64,000 nucleotides of DNA, taken from Takifugu bimaculatus (Eukaryota; Chordata; Actinopteri; Tetraodontiformes; Tetraodontidae). A program made the translations under genes and the position numbers. Shown in pieces: positions 1 through 11,109 of this stretch (positions within the stretch are counted from its first letter, which is position 1; each line of letters starts with the position of its first letter). The DNA is taken from contig CP034996.1 in the NCBI GenBank assembly GCA_004026145.2, positions 7,353,391 through 7,417,390 of the forward strand. Direction: 5' to 3'. Below the pieces are notes generated by a model. It saw nothing but the letters and a program-made list of their open reading frames with translations. It was not told the origin of the DNA and ran no database searches.

Positions 1-1544
1 TTATAATACAGTTTATTTATATAACATGGCTGTGATGGTTCAGAATATTTGCATCTATTTTGGTTGACTTTTAGGCTTTCATGCTTCTTTATTATTTTTT
101 TGTTATTTAATTTCAAAATCTTCTAAAAATCTCTTTTCCACTTGGCAAAGTCAAGCGGCCATGCATTCCAGAACTTTAAGTTACTAAGAAAGAAACAATA
201 TAACACATAAAAATACAATTTACACACAAGTCAGTTAATATTTTGAAGTTATTTCTGTATATGGGGTGTTATTTTGTTAAAATGATAAAATGAATAAATA
301 CACACTGTATCGGCCGTCTTTTCATGCCTTGTTTCCCAAATGTAACCCATATATCCCAAAACCCAGGAGCACTTTCACACCAGATCTGATGTGTGTGCTT
401 GAGAATCAGCAGGCTGACACAGCCTCAGGAGTTCTGACCCGCTCTCATCTGTCTCTACTGACCTGTTTTTAAAAGCTTGCTTCTGTGATTGTACCTTGTC
501 ATCGTCCCAGCAGGTAGTTCTTAATTCTGTCAAAACAGTAGCATGTTTCCTGTGACTGGCATCCGCAGATAGGGGCCATGCTGGTTCTTAATCTGGTCGA
601 TGCAGAATAAACAGTGATGCTGTTTGATAACTGTGGCTTCTGTTGTGCTCTCTTCGTGACATTTACATTGTAACTGTATATTGTACAAGCCTTTTCTAAA
701 CTACTCCACCATTCATTTATGGCCAACAATAAAAAGCAATAATGCAGGGTTGCCAAGTCTTCAAATTGGTGGGAGGGAAAAATATAGATGCAGCAGTGAG
801 TCATGTTTCAAAGGCAATAATTTAATTCCAAGTGCAAGCTGATAACACAGTTAGTGGGAAATAATTCAATGACCAGCAAAAAACAAATACACTGATTGAC
901 TAAGCAAGGACTTTGCCATTTTCCCATCAAGGAAAAAACTCTTCAATGTAGTATTCTAAAAAAATGTTGCACAATGAGTCACAATTAGGTTTCAGTTATT
1001 ATATAAAAGGCATGTCACATTACATTTGACTGAATGTTTTCAGATTCAGCATTTAAGCGCATCATTTACTGTCCACACTCTAAATGCTCTCAACGGTGCT
1101 GATTAAACTTCAGAGCTGCAATCCAAAAATATTTCTTAATCAGTGATAATCACATTAAGGCCTGTTGTGTGTCCATTTTTATTTACCTTTTTGTTTGTTT
1201 TATACCCTTGTCCTCTCAAGAGAGTTACTGCACAAGGCCAGGCTCAGGACTTCACCCAGGAAATACTGGTTATCCTGGATGAACTTATATGAGCCTATAA
1301 TTGGTTGCACGAAAACAGGACAAGTTTATCCAGGACAAGAAACCATGGGACTGCAGTTAACCTGCTCCAGGCTATGCTAACCATTAAGGGTTAAGATTAA
1401 TCCTCTGGTTCTTCTGCTGTCAATACTTTGAGAAATGAGAGTGCTACAGAAATTCCCTAATTTATTTTATACGTTACGTCATTATTCATCCTGCATCCAA
1501 ATATTATAACTGTAGCAAATGTGTGTCTGTCTGTGTGTGTTGTA
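1..1544. other. Noncoding interval, nothing recognised
   Basis: AT-rich sequence with only short chance reading frames (the longest is about 100 codons, minus strand 499-804, without recognisable motifs). The part around 1165-1400 has the feel of a dispersed repeat (repeated 'ccagga' and 'ttaacc' words), but I could not find its ends or a second copy in the window, so I do not call it. Confidence 0.6.
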
Positions 1545-1750
1545 ACTGCTAGAAATGTACAGAAATTCAATGTCAGCACACAAAAAATCCTTCACTTCAA
1601 TTGATAATTGCTATTTAGGCTATAGTAATTTACCAGGCTGCAGAATATTTTTATAATTTAATTTTACCTGTTGCCAGGTTGCTTTCTGACCAGACAAGCT
1701 TGTTCTTTGTGCAGGATGACGCATGAAACACAAGACAACATGGGACAAAT
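1545..1750. repeat. Dispersed repeat of unknown family, copy A
   Basis: This stretch is clearly related, in the same orientation, to 44578-44770. Shared blocks occur in the same order: 'ctgctagaaatg', 'gtcagcacaca', 'ttcacttca' against 'ctcacttca', 'ataattgctatttaggc', 'ttaccaggctgcagaatatt', 'ttttacctgttgcc', then 'gaccagacaa' against 'gccagacaa' and 'tttgtg'. The copies differ by substitutions and small indels, so they are old insertions of one element rather than a recent duplication. No coding capacity, terminal repeats or target-site duplication are visible, and the edges are approximate. It may be part of a SINE, a MITE or a solo LTR fragment. Confidence 0.75.
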
Positions 1751-4119
1751 AGATTCAATAGACAACGAGTAGATTGTTTCTTTATAGTTAATCATGCTCT
1801 ACATAACGCAGGTACTATGCACTTCTATTGGCTACATTAAAACAATAAACACTCTTGATTAGTGGGCCATTAACCCTACATCCTTCAGTTGGAATTATGT
1901 TCCTGAGGAATACAATGATATAAGTTTGGGCTACGAACACATTAAGCTGTTCTACTGGCTGCCAGGCTCTTTTTAACCGCATTCGGCATTGCCTTTTTTC
2001 CTCATTCTATCTTTTATTTCTTCATTTTGTTACTGAAGCAACTCTGTTTCAACTAGAAGAAAGTCACGTGTCCATGTTTCATTGTTACATCATTGATTCC
2101 GTGATTGGTCTTCTGGTCCTCATAAGAATGCTAAGACGCACTTAGGGCAGTGATCCACACCAGGCTTGACGAAGCCAATTCTTTTCAAGAAATCAAGAAA
2201 ACAAACAAAATAAATCAAAACAACAACAATAAAAACAAACGATTTGTTGACCACTTAACACAAAAAGAATAGAAAAAGAGAAGGGAAATATAGATAGGGA
2301 AAGAGATCAACAATACATATTTACATAAGCATTAATGTGTAATCATATTTGCATACACACATACATATATAGATACATATATAGACATGCAAAGATGTAT
2401 ATGCATGTTCCTGTGTGATATGTGTGTTAGTCTGCCACTTGAGAGACTGGTGTGCTGCAACCCCACCACAGCAATGCAGGCAAGAGGCCAAAAGCAGCAC
2501 AGAGAGACAGAATAGAATGACCTCCACAGGATGGACCAGACCAAAATTCAACCATCCCGATCTCGCCCCCAGGATTATATACAAGTTATATCTTAAATAT
2601 ACCAATCAATATAGGCTCCTCGTTGCTGTGGTCTGTGTGTATGTAGTAATGTGCATGTAGTTCTGCTGAATACAACTTGCAGCATGAACTGTATGTCTAT
2701 GCCTGTGTGTAGCTGAATGTGTACATCTCTGGTAGGTCTTTATCACTGTATGGGTGATTAATTTGTGTGTGGGTGTTGATATTATAATGAAAATATTCTC
2801 TTTGCTGCCAACAAGGAGAGGAAGAACTGTGGTACTTTGTCTTCAGGTAAAGTTACATGAAGTGGCTTTAGAGGAGAGACAACAAGACAGACCTATATGT
2901 ATCAACCAACATTTCTTCAGGTTCTAGCAAGCAGTTAATTATTCTCAAATATATACAGGTAAGTTTGACACAAACATGCAAACACCAGGGGGACTCGGGC
3001 TCTGAGTGGTCTTTGAAGTGACTATCCAAAATGACTTTTTTCAGTCTGTCACCACTGTTTACATGGTTATATTTAACTTCAATGGCAACTGCTTTTAGGG
3101 AGGAAGGACTTCCCTGTCCTGCTTGATCATAGTGGGGAGCCGTGGGGTGGTTGAGGGTAATCGTGCGGATAACAGTTTTACGTGCCTCGACTCTGTCCTT
3201 AAATCCTCTTTGGGTCTTCTGTCATAAAAAAATCAACAGGGCATTCAAGACAGTAATGATTGTCATAGCTCTTGATGGTAAACAAATGTTTGTTAAATAA
3301 ACAAATGGGACAGAACACTAATTTTTATTTAAATGATCAGGTTGCTGCATTTGTGGCTGAGAAGGTGTGGAAGTGCCTGGCTCCTCAGGTGTCTATCCTC
3401 ATCTTTATTTATGTGGCCAGTTATCAGTTTTTAATAATGGATGTGGCGGGACCTTGGGTTCAAATCCATTTCCTTCAAAATAGGCTACTTATTAAAAAAA
3501 TAAAAATGGGTACTGTTATGTAAACCCTTTTGCTGGGGCTCACTTTTCATCCATCCATCTGCCTTCTCTCCCTGCTGAGATTGGGTTCACCAAATGCACC
3601 AAAGTTAAACATTCACGTAGTGCTTTGATTAGTCAAGGCTTGGCTCACCTGTGCATTTGCCCTCGAACAACTGGGCTGTTGACTCTCACATCAACCCTCT
3701 GCAGCCTCATTGCGCTTCTACATTTAGACTCTGACCTGACTGATAACTATTTATCAATAGTTATTTTAACTTGCTAGTAACACTGAGTCGACATAGAGGT
3801 GAGAATGACTAACAATGAATTATACCTTTAGGCTTGTAAAGCATTATATTTTGTAGTAAATGTACTAATAATACAGCTTAATAAGAATGTAAGATGTCTG
3901 TCATCAAATCACACTTCACATCATCTGCTACTGTAAAAGGCGGGCAGGCCACAGGACGCCATCGGGAGATAAGCAAAATGGAGAATGGGCACATCAGAAT
4001 GACAACACTGCCCCTGCATGCACGGTGGCAGCAGTAAACAGCCTTAATGACATCAGGGGCTCTGATGAGGTTTCTGGGCTTAGGCCGTTCCCCTCCCCCA
4101 AAGATCTTCCCTTTGCATC
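1751..4119. other. Noncoding interval with simple-sequence patches
   Basis: No gene seen. Around 2330-2400 is an alternating purine-pyrimidine patch rich in 'catacatata'. The reading frames at 2321-2660 overlap one another on both strands and look like chance frames in it. At 3448-3472 the phrase 'gggttcaaatcc' resembles a tRNA B box, but no A box sits at the proper distance. Confidence 0.55.
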
Positions 4120-4510
4120 CAACACAATGCTCGTTAGAGTCAGTGTAATTAGGTGAGTGAGCTTGTTGCAAGTAGCCCAGGTCACAGAGGCCTGTTCAAC
4201 CCTTGTCCTGATTGCTCCTCTGGGAATTATTGACAATACAAAAGGAGCATTACATTTCTGGGCTCTAATTATGTGTACAAGACATACTCAGCCCATGGGA
4301 AATTAAATGAAATTCCCTAGCTTGATTGGTCCTCTGGACTCATGGGATCCATTCTGTTTCTTATTAAGCTCAGCCATTGTCTGCTTTTATGAGGCCGATG
4401 TGTTGAGCTAGGCACTAGCTAAATGTGTGTTCGTGCCTCTCTTTTCATGGTGGCAATGGCTCGTGGTGGAAAATTGCCTGCCAATTGTCATTTAAACCAG
4501 AAAGAATGTA
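4120..4510. promoter_or_regulatory. Candidate regulatory block (motif-rich, untested)
   Basis: A repeat-free stretch with many homeodomain-type cores: 'gtaattagg', 'tctaattatg', 'aaattaaatg', 'cttattaagc' and 'ccaattgtcatttaaa'. It lies in a region without simple repeats or transposon pieces. This composition is common in conserved noncoding elements near developmental genes, but it also occurs by chance in AT-rich DNA. The call rests on motif density only. Confidence 0.2.
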
Positions 4511-6006
4511 AGCAATCAAGTAAAGCTTCCACTTTACTAATAACCCCTAATATTTTAAAACCAGGAGTGAAATAAAACACTTTCTGTGCAGTTTGTGTGT
4601 AATTTCCAGAGCAGTTTGACATAAGCACATCTGAACACCTCTCATTACTATGACTCCCGATACTGGATGGGAATTAATAATCCACTGCTCATACAACTTA
4701 AGTGATAAGGGGGTCTCGCAGACATTATACAAGGTCTAAGTGGCATCAAGCTTATAGAGATGAATGAATTCATAAGGCTGTCGACCAGTTCTTTAGAAGC
4801 TATTTAATAAGGGATAAATCAAACTGCTAACATTTTGCTCCTTAATGATTTTAAATTTAGCTGAGGCAGAGGATGACCTCATGGGAGAAAGTGAACTTAT
4901 CTAGAGGCTGACCCTCATGCATATTTCTTTGTCAACTGAACACTCTAATTGCACATGTTGAAAAGACTGCATAAGCAGCAAATTGTGTATTCTTTTTGAT
5001 TCAGCATGATGTTGGCTGTCTGCCCCACCAGACTGCAGGGACACGCCCAATCTGACAGGTCAAACCATTAATAATTCTTACTATAATTAATAATTGATCA
5101 TATTATGATGTAAGCTATACCCATGGGGAGTGTATCATCTGTGGTTTTAACTGCCGCAGCTATAAAAGTGAGTGTTGGTTATACAAGTGACGCCGATAAA
5201 GATGGAACGTTTATTGGGATGTTTCATCAAATGACTTGGAATGCAAGGACTACTAACATGTTTAACGATTACATAATCACCAGTTCAGAGAGGATAGAAG
5301 CTTGTTAAACATAAGGTAGTCATGAAGATAGTAGTCAGAATGTTTTCACTATGGTCCAAAGACCACACCACTGACAAACATCATGTTTCTATGACAACTG
5401 ACAGAGAAAAAGCTGTTTTCTTGACTCTTGAGAGATAGAGATTAAGAATGGAGACACAAACTCAATGACATCTGTTTCTTGTGGCTCTGGTCCTTTGCTT
5501 AAATATAGTTTTCTTACATAACTCTGCAGTTAATATATTTTTAAGAGAATCTTGGATGCAAATAAACTGAAATGTGTTGCTTGCACTGGAGATGCTGTAA
5601 CAACATTCTCAGCACAATTCCGGTGGGGGCGCATATGATTACTCCTTCACAGTAATGTCACCATCAGACAGACATACGGATGAATGACTGCATAACCCAG
5701 CGTTTGAGACTGTTCACACTCTGAACTTTAAACTGGGTCATGCTAAATCTTGCTAGTGTGAAAGTGCACTATATTACACAGGAAATTATCTGTTCGTATG
5801 TAATTGAATGAAGACTCAGTAGCAACCCAGCAGCAACATTCCAAAGGCCATTTTATGGTCACATACGTGACACCAGCCAGCAATGCAGCAGCAGACCAAC
5901 ATCCAGGTAATTTTTTATTTGGCTGCTCTTGTGGATATTTCTAGCAAACACATAGTAGAGCTTCATATAAGCACAGGTCTTCATCAACTTGGAGTAGTTC
6001 ACTGGT
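4511..6006. other. Noncoding interval
   Basis: No gene seen. The motif TTCACACT (5713-5720) and its reverse complement AGTGTGAA (5755-5762) bracket a 34-bp spacer, like the tips of a tiny DNA-transposon derivative. This is too short to assign. Confidence 0.5.
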
Positions 6007-6114
6007 GGGACAAATGCATGAGATGGGACAAAGGCGTGAGACAGGGCAAATGCATGAGACGGGACAAAGGCGTGAGACAGGACAAAGGCGTGAAATGGGA
6101 CAAAGGCGTGAGAC
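6007..6114. repeat. 18-bp minisatellite, six units
   Basis: Six tandem 18-bp units, consensus GGGACAAAGGCGTGAGAC, start at 6007, 6025, 6043, 6061, 6079 and 6097. Two subtypes mix: units 1 and 3 carry 'aaatgcatgaga' where the others carry 'aaaggcgtgaga'. Units 2, 4 and 6 are identical to one another, which suggests expansion by higher-order duplication or gene conversion. Because 18 is a multiple of three, the array is open in several frames on both strands (repeating six-residue peptides), but nothing around it looks like a gene and the open frames follow simply from the unit length. Confidence 0.95.
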
Positions 6115-7828
6115 AAGCATGAGGGCATACGGGATCCATCTTGACCTCCAGTTCCCCTGCTGCTTCAGTGCCCAAGACCCAGTAGAGGTGGTATAAGTGG
6201 CAGAGCTTTCAGGCTGCAACGCACCTGAGCATTTCCCAGTTAACTGTTATTGGTAGATTTTGATTTCTTGGGATTCTGTGGAATATCGTAAGAATTGGGG
6301 AAAAGTGTTGTGGATGCAAAAGTGTATCTATTTGTAAATGTTGGTTATTTGATCTTTAAACATTTTGACTGATTAATGGGACTTATGAGCACTGAAGTAA
6401 ATAGTTTGTAGTTCTAAATCCTGTGTGATGGTTGAGAATACATGATTATTTCATTCTGCCACTGGTAGGATATCACACAATATAGATAAATATAGCCAAG
6501 AACTCAGGTCATCTCTCTTAGTATTACATATAAGGTCCCCTTCCTCTAAATCTGCATCATCTTCATATATAGAAAATGCCAGTGCATACAGTGAGAGCAC
6601 TGCATACTTCTGAATAACAAAGCGAAAGACATGTGCCCTTTGGGTGGTGAGATAGCTCATTACCTATGAGCGACCTTCCATCTGCACTCATGGCTGCTCT
6701 GGGAGCCATTATGATTATGATGGAAATCTCACAAGCCATTACTGGGAAACAGCACAGCGCTCACTGCAGACACGCTAATGGACTCATTTGTAATTGGGAA
6801 AGAGGGAAATGACTCTGAGCTTGCAGTGGCTTTGTTTGATGGAGTATGGAGAAGTGCATCCCAGACTTGACAAATGGAGCAAGGTTAGTTTTCTGTGTGG
6901 AATCAACAGCTGCGATTACTTGAGCGCTGAACATGAGCAGATATCGTGTCCAACAGTCACATTCCTCCCTGGAGTTTTCTTCTGTTCTCCTTTGATGAGA
7001 GATTTAGCCGTCGCATTGTGCGGATCAATCTCTGCTACCCACAGGACATGGAAGTTATTAAAGAATACATTTCTTTGAGGCCATAGAAGCATTTGAATTG
7101 ACTGGTAAAGGTTGTGTGGAGGACTCATAACCTCTAAATCCTAGGATTAATCATGGAATTGATGCTGATCCCTCAGCAAGGTATTGAATCATGGCTAGAG
7201 GACAAGAGCAAATGGAAGCCTCTGAGAAATAAAATTATGAAGCTATGTGGCTTAATTTTGCTTCAAAATTCATTTGCAACCTCAGTATATGTAGTGGCAC
7301 CACATAGATGTGCTGAGGTTTATTTCTATTTGCTGTTATTACAGTCAGCTGAGATAACCATTTCAAATATGCATTGTTCACACAGTATTTGTGATTTGCT
7401 TGTTCAGGATTTTTATAAATGCTGTTGTGGGAAGTATTAGCTCGACATCTGTCAAATTCTTCAAAATAAAGAGGAACATGTCTCTTTAAAAGGTTCTGGA
7501 CTGATAATGCATATTTAAAATAAACTGGTATAACAGATGATTTTCTGAAGTAACTGTAAATAAAATACTTATTTCATCTCCGTATATAAAATAATCTTTA
7601 TTAAAGAGAAACCAAATTCATTTCAATTTGTTTAAAGTTGCAGGAAATTACAAGCTGCTGCAATAATGTAGCCTAAAAACATGCTAGGAAATAATTCCCT
7701 CTGCGTGTCAAAAAATTTCATGTTGACTCTAATTTATATTCTGTGGTTCGGCAGGAGTTTTAAAATGTTGCATATTCATCCATGTATAACAGGACAGGGA
7801 TAAAACATGGACAGGGATGGTAAGGACA

Positions 7829-7830
<2 letters not shown>
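6115..7830. other. Noncoding interval
   Basis: Nothing recognisable as a gene. The reading frames here (for example minus 6451-6660, plus 6794-7078 and 7153-7440) are under 100 codons, have no motifs, and several overlap antisense frames. The part near 6680-6820 contains 'gccattatgattatg', 'gccattactggg' and 'gctaatgg' and could be a regulatory block, but support is weak. Confidence 0.5.
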
Positions 7831-7891
<61 letters not shown>

Positions 7892-7900
7892 GTTGTTGTT
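7831..7900. repeat. (GT)30 microsatellite followed by (TTG)n
   Basis: Thirty uninterrupted GT dinucleotides at 7831-7890, followed by three TTG triplets. Read on the minus strand it gives a meaningless Thr-His repeat. The lack of interruptions suggests a currently polymorphic locus. Confidence 0.98.
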
Positions 7901-8089
7901 GGATTGCTTTGACATGATGATTTATAGATTTGTGTCCTTCTTTGGGAACCTGATCTGCATTATTCATGCCCACAGAGGAGGCCTACAAGAGACATTAGCT
8001 GGTTAACCCCTGCTCCAGTTAAGCTGCATTATTTTAACGACCACTGGCAGGGCAGGTTTCTCAGCCCCAATGTCGAAATTAAGATAGGA

Positions 8090-8400
8090 GCTGAGGAATC
8101 GCATTTATTCCTACCAAACAGATACTACCCTTAGTACCTGAAGAACAGGTGGAGCTGTGACATTATTATTCAATTAGATGTGTTAATAGTAAAGAATGCA
8201 TAATTTTCAAGGCCTTAGCAGAAAAGGATAATTGGAAACCCGAACGGCTGGTGACTTTTGACTGGAACACCTTGCATTATTTATGTTACACACACCACCT
8301 GGCCAGCATCTCTGCCCAGGTAATTACTATTCATGTCTGTAATCATCAGGTGGCGTAGCATTAATTGGTGGCAGTCTTTGACACAAGGCCACATTTGACG
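8090..8400. promoter_or_regulatory. Candidate enhancer-like block: E-boxes with homeodomain cores
   Basis: Three CAGGTG-type E-boxes at 8146-8151, 8296-8301 (as CACCTG) and 8347-8352 alternate with ATTA/AATTA cores: 'tcaattagatg', 'gttaatag', 'gataattgg', 'gtaattac' and 'cattaattgg'. CAGGTG is the class bound by ZEB/Snail and some bHLH factors, and ATTA is the homeodomain core. No transposon similarity or simple repeat is visible. Enhancer function is inference; cross-species conservation would decide. Confidence 0.3.
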
Positions 8401-8794
8401 ACATCTCTGAAGATTGATGTGACAGTTATTAGTGACACACCGGTGTGTTCACATAAAACTGTGACAGGGAAGAACAAAGCAGCTTTTTCATTTTCATGTT
8501 GCTTTATGTCTTTTGTAAGGCTGTTATTGTTGTTTTGTTTTTGTTTTTTTGCTTTGTTTTGGTGTTCTTCTCTAAACTCAGATTACACTCATTAATCTTA
8601 TTTTGAAATAGGTTGTGAATTCGAAATCTGATGTAGACCACATCTGATCTTGATTTCATGTATGTGATGTAGGTTTTCATTGGAAATAAACCACTGGCTT
8701 CATGTCTGAGGGTGGGGATCAAACCGCCAGTGGAATACAGTGGAGAAGAATCTGAGGAAGAGAAGTACAAAACAATTGTACTTGTATTTGTGCT
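8401..8794. other. Noncoding interval between candidate enhancer and Rex6
   Basis: Contains T-rich runs near 8525-8560 and no gene. The minus-strand frame at 8504-8938 runs out of the Rex6 remnant in a frame other than the element's own and is not a gene. Confidence 0.5.
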
Positions 8795-9640
8795 TACAAT
8801 CATATATATAAATCTCTTCCTTGCCCTCCTGGGCGGTGCCTCCTTCAGACTCGGGTCCTCTACCAGAGGCCTGTTCCTAAGACTGCACGCTTCTGGACAG
8901 AGATCTCTGATGTGGTTCCTGATATCTGTTGGAGCCATCTCCTCAGCTTCGGGGTTCCTGCCCCTAGTGTCCCAATCACTACTGGGACCACTGTTGCCTT
9001 CACACCCCAGATTCTCTCTATCTCCTCTTTCAGCCCTTGGTATTTCTCCAACTTCTCATGTTCTTTCTTCCTGATGTTGCTATCACTTCAGATTGCTACA
9101 TCTATCACCACCACTGTCTTTTGGTGTTTATCTACCACCACTATGTCAGGCTGATTGGCCACCACCATCTTGTCAGTCTTGAAGTCCCACAGGATCTTGG
9201 CCTGCTTGTTCTCCCGCACTTCCAGGGGTGTCTCCTACCTGGACCCTGGGAGCTCCGGTCCATACTCATTGCAGATGTTCCTGTACACTATGCCAGCCAC
9301 CTGGTTATGCCACTCCATGTAGCCCTGCCTGCCAACATCTTGCACCCTGCTGTGATATGATGGACTGTCTCAGGGGCGTCTCCACACAGCCTGCACCTGG
9401 GGTCTTGTCTGGTTTGGTAGATGATGGCCTCTATTGCTCTGGTGTTCAGGGCCTGTTCTTGTGCGGCCAGGAGTAGTGCCTCTGTGCTGTCTTTCAGTCC
9501 GGCTTTTTCCAGCCACTGTTATGTTTTCTCGATATCAGCCACTTCCTCAATTTGTCAGTGGTACATACCATGCAAGGGCTTATCCTTCCATGATTGCCCC
9601 TCAGGCTCTTCCTCCTTGCTGGGCTTGGCCTGTAGAACAT
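8795..9640 (-). mobile_element. Rex6 LINE (R4 clade), 5'-truncated 3' end
   Basis: Read on the minus strand, this is the C-terminal third of a non-LTR retrotransposon with a restriction-like endonuclease. Visible in order: a segment with 'KPLHGMYH', a CCHC zinc finger (CRLC...H...GC, codons at 9395-9342), the endonuclease core 'PDIVVVDK...VVIDVAI' (9150-9091), the family block 'KVKATVVPVVIG' here as 'GVKATVVPVVIG', and the ending 'SEISVQKRAVLGTGLW'. The base string 'ggtcctctaccagaggcctg' at 8855-8874 is, as I recall it, conserved at the Rex6 3' end. Rex6-type elements insert by target-primed reverse transcription. The reverse-transcriptase domain is missing, so this copy is dead on arrival. 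Exact 3' end and target-site duplication are unresolved. Confidence 0.85.
8860..9612 (-). pseudogene. Rex6 ORF remnant: zinc finger plus restriction-like endonuclease
   Basis: Conceptual translation on the minus strand needs at least one frameshift (around 9320, just after the CCHC finger, 'AGCKMLAGR' then 'YMEWHNQVAG') and reads through several stops: TAA in 'IEKT*QW', TAG in 'GSR*ETP', and TGA at 9090-9088 directly after 'VVIDVAI'. The PD...D...K-like endonuclease residues are still readable, but the breaks exclude a working protein. Family knowledge: this domain nicks the target DNA, and the CCHC finger assists nucleic-acid binding. The last intact block, from the methionine at 9051 to the stop at 8860, is 63 codons. 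Confidence 0.85.
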
Positions 9641-9643
9641 CTG

Positions 9644-9733
9644 CAGGCCAAGATACTGTGGGACTTCCAGATCCAGACTGACAAGATGGTCGTGGCCAAT
9701 CAGCCTGACATAGTGGTGATAGATAAAAACCAG
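9644..9733 (+). repeat. Inverted extra copy of Rex6 endonuclease segment
   Basis: On the plus strand this encodes 'QAKILWDFQIQTDKM' and 'VVANQPDIVVIDKNQ', the same Rex6 segment that lies on the minus strand at 9204-9121. The two are therefore inverted repeats with about 440 bp between them, differing by a 6-bp indel and a few substitutions. Both the sense Rex6 segment and this inverted copy begin with the 9-mer CAGGCCAAG, facing away from each other (9632-9624 minus, 9644-9652 plus), with an 11-bp spacer between. The shared 9-mer suggests the inverted copy arose by annealing at that word. Confidence 0.85.
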
Positions 9734-9874
9734 TAGGGCATATATACACACACGGGAGAAATGAGCAAGCTGATTAGATTTCCTCATAGTTTTTAGGGTG
9801 TAGGGCCTATTCTCAAGGAATATGTTAGGAGTATTAAAGTTTGAATAAATTATCAACTTTGGTGGGGTGGACTG

Positions 9875-9913
9875 TATATACAGTATATATGCAGTGTATA
9901 TATACTGTATATA
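9875..9913. repeat. Perfect 16-bp AT-rich hairpin
   Basis: The arms TATATACAGTATATAT (9875-9890) and ATATATACTGTATATA (9898-9913) are exact reverse complements around the 7-base loop 'gcagtgt'. It lies 140 bp beyond the Rex6 inverted copy. It may be a cruciform-prone palindrome from TA-repeat decay or a transposon tip; no function is evident. Confidence 0.85.
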
Positions 9914-11109
9914 ATGTCATTCACAAGTCAGATGTTCTGTAATTAAATAGGTAAATGTTTTAAATAATGAGGAATACATAGTGTTTGCTATACACTTGTC
10001 TACAACCTTAATGCTTTAATGATAGAAATGACACGAAAAATATGACATAGTTACCAGTGGGCGCCCTCCATCTGGGCGGTGAGTACGATTTGCGTCCTCT
10101 TTCTCTGAGAGAATGTTGTCATACCTCAAGAAAGAGATGGAGAATGGCAGCAGCATATGTCTGCGGTGGTAGATGGGCCACTGACAGGCCGAGTTTATCA
10201 TCTCTGCAGTTGCTAGCTACAAGTGTGATTACTGCTGACAGCACTGACAGCTGATAAAAGTGGCAACATTAAAGAAAACAGAAGAGCTGTGGAGCTCAGA
10301 TATCAGTGTTTCTTTTCATCAAGCCCCCACCTGCTTCCACTGTCTCGTCTTCCCTTCCCAAACAACAGCTCCTTCCCTTGCTTGTCTTTCCCTGCACCCT
10401 ACACCGCCATCTCAGAGGTGTCAGAAGAGGGAAGTGACATCACAAGTATTCACCAGAAGTCTCATGGCTCATCACGTCAATGGCAGCCTGTCTTGTGTCA
10501 GGCTTCCCCTAAGGCAAGCTGTGATCCAGCCCTTGTCTCTGTACATCACGACTGTTTGCCAAGAAGGGGAAGAGAAAAAGATTTAACAGAATGTTTTTCC
10601 ATCTTGTTAAATGACAGAATAGTTTGCTCGAGCCCTGTCTCAGTGAGTGCATACTTGGAAGGGTTTCAGATTGGCAAAGGAAAGAATTGGCAATTGAAAG
10701 CGGGATGAATTATTGAGTTTGGACATGGTGTCAGAACTGCAGTGTGGTTTTGTGTGGGATTCCAGAAAGCATCCGAGGTGAGATCGTGGAACAACCACTG
10801 CGATCTTTTTTATACACTCAACCTCAATGTATCATTTTCTTTGGATTGGTCAGAATTTTGGTGTTTGATCTAACTGAAAGATAGAGAAAAACACACTTCT
10901 AAATATACTTGTTTAGCTTTGGATTGAGACTATGACACCAAGTATTTGGAAATCTTCATCCTGAAAATCTGGCTTACTGTTGGCTCAGTTGGACAGAGAC
11001 AGGAGCAGCTTTGGAGAGGAACACTTTGGATTCTCTTTTTATTTATTGGCCTAATCCAACGTGATTAAGGGCTACATGTCTCATCACTCTCTTTTGAAAA
11101 GAAGCAGGG
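9914..11109. other. Noncoding interval
   Basis: No gene recognised. The overlapping plus-strand frames at 10260-10586 and 10289-10708 (up to 139 codons) lack known motifs, have no plausible splice context and overlap each other in different frames, so they are probably chance. Confidence 0.5.

Noticed and set aside
1165..1400. Possible transposon with repeated 'ccagga' words
   Set aside because: Neither ends nor a second copy could be found in the window, so it cannot be supported from the sequence.
3448..3472. tRNA B-box-like 'gggttcaaatcc'
   Set aside because: No A box at the proper distance and no cloverleaf can be drawn.
6007..6114. CRISPR-like array
   Set aside because: Units are contiguous tandem repeats without spacers, and the genome is eukaryotic.
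7776..7973. His-Thr repeat protein
   Set aside because: Translation of the (GT)n microsatellite only; the same applies to the frames at 45434-45643.
8504..8938. 144-codon minus frame running out of Rex6
   Set aside because: Its N-terminal part is the Rex6 end translated in a wrong frame and the rest is T-rich antisense.
8795..9733. Simple twin-priming 5' inversion of Rex6
   Set aside because: The inverted part duplicates sequence still present in the sense part. Twin priming would invert different, upstream sequence without duplicating it.
10289..10708. 139-codon plus-strand frame overlapping a second frame
   Set aside because: Two overlapping unrelated frames, no motif; likely chance.
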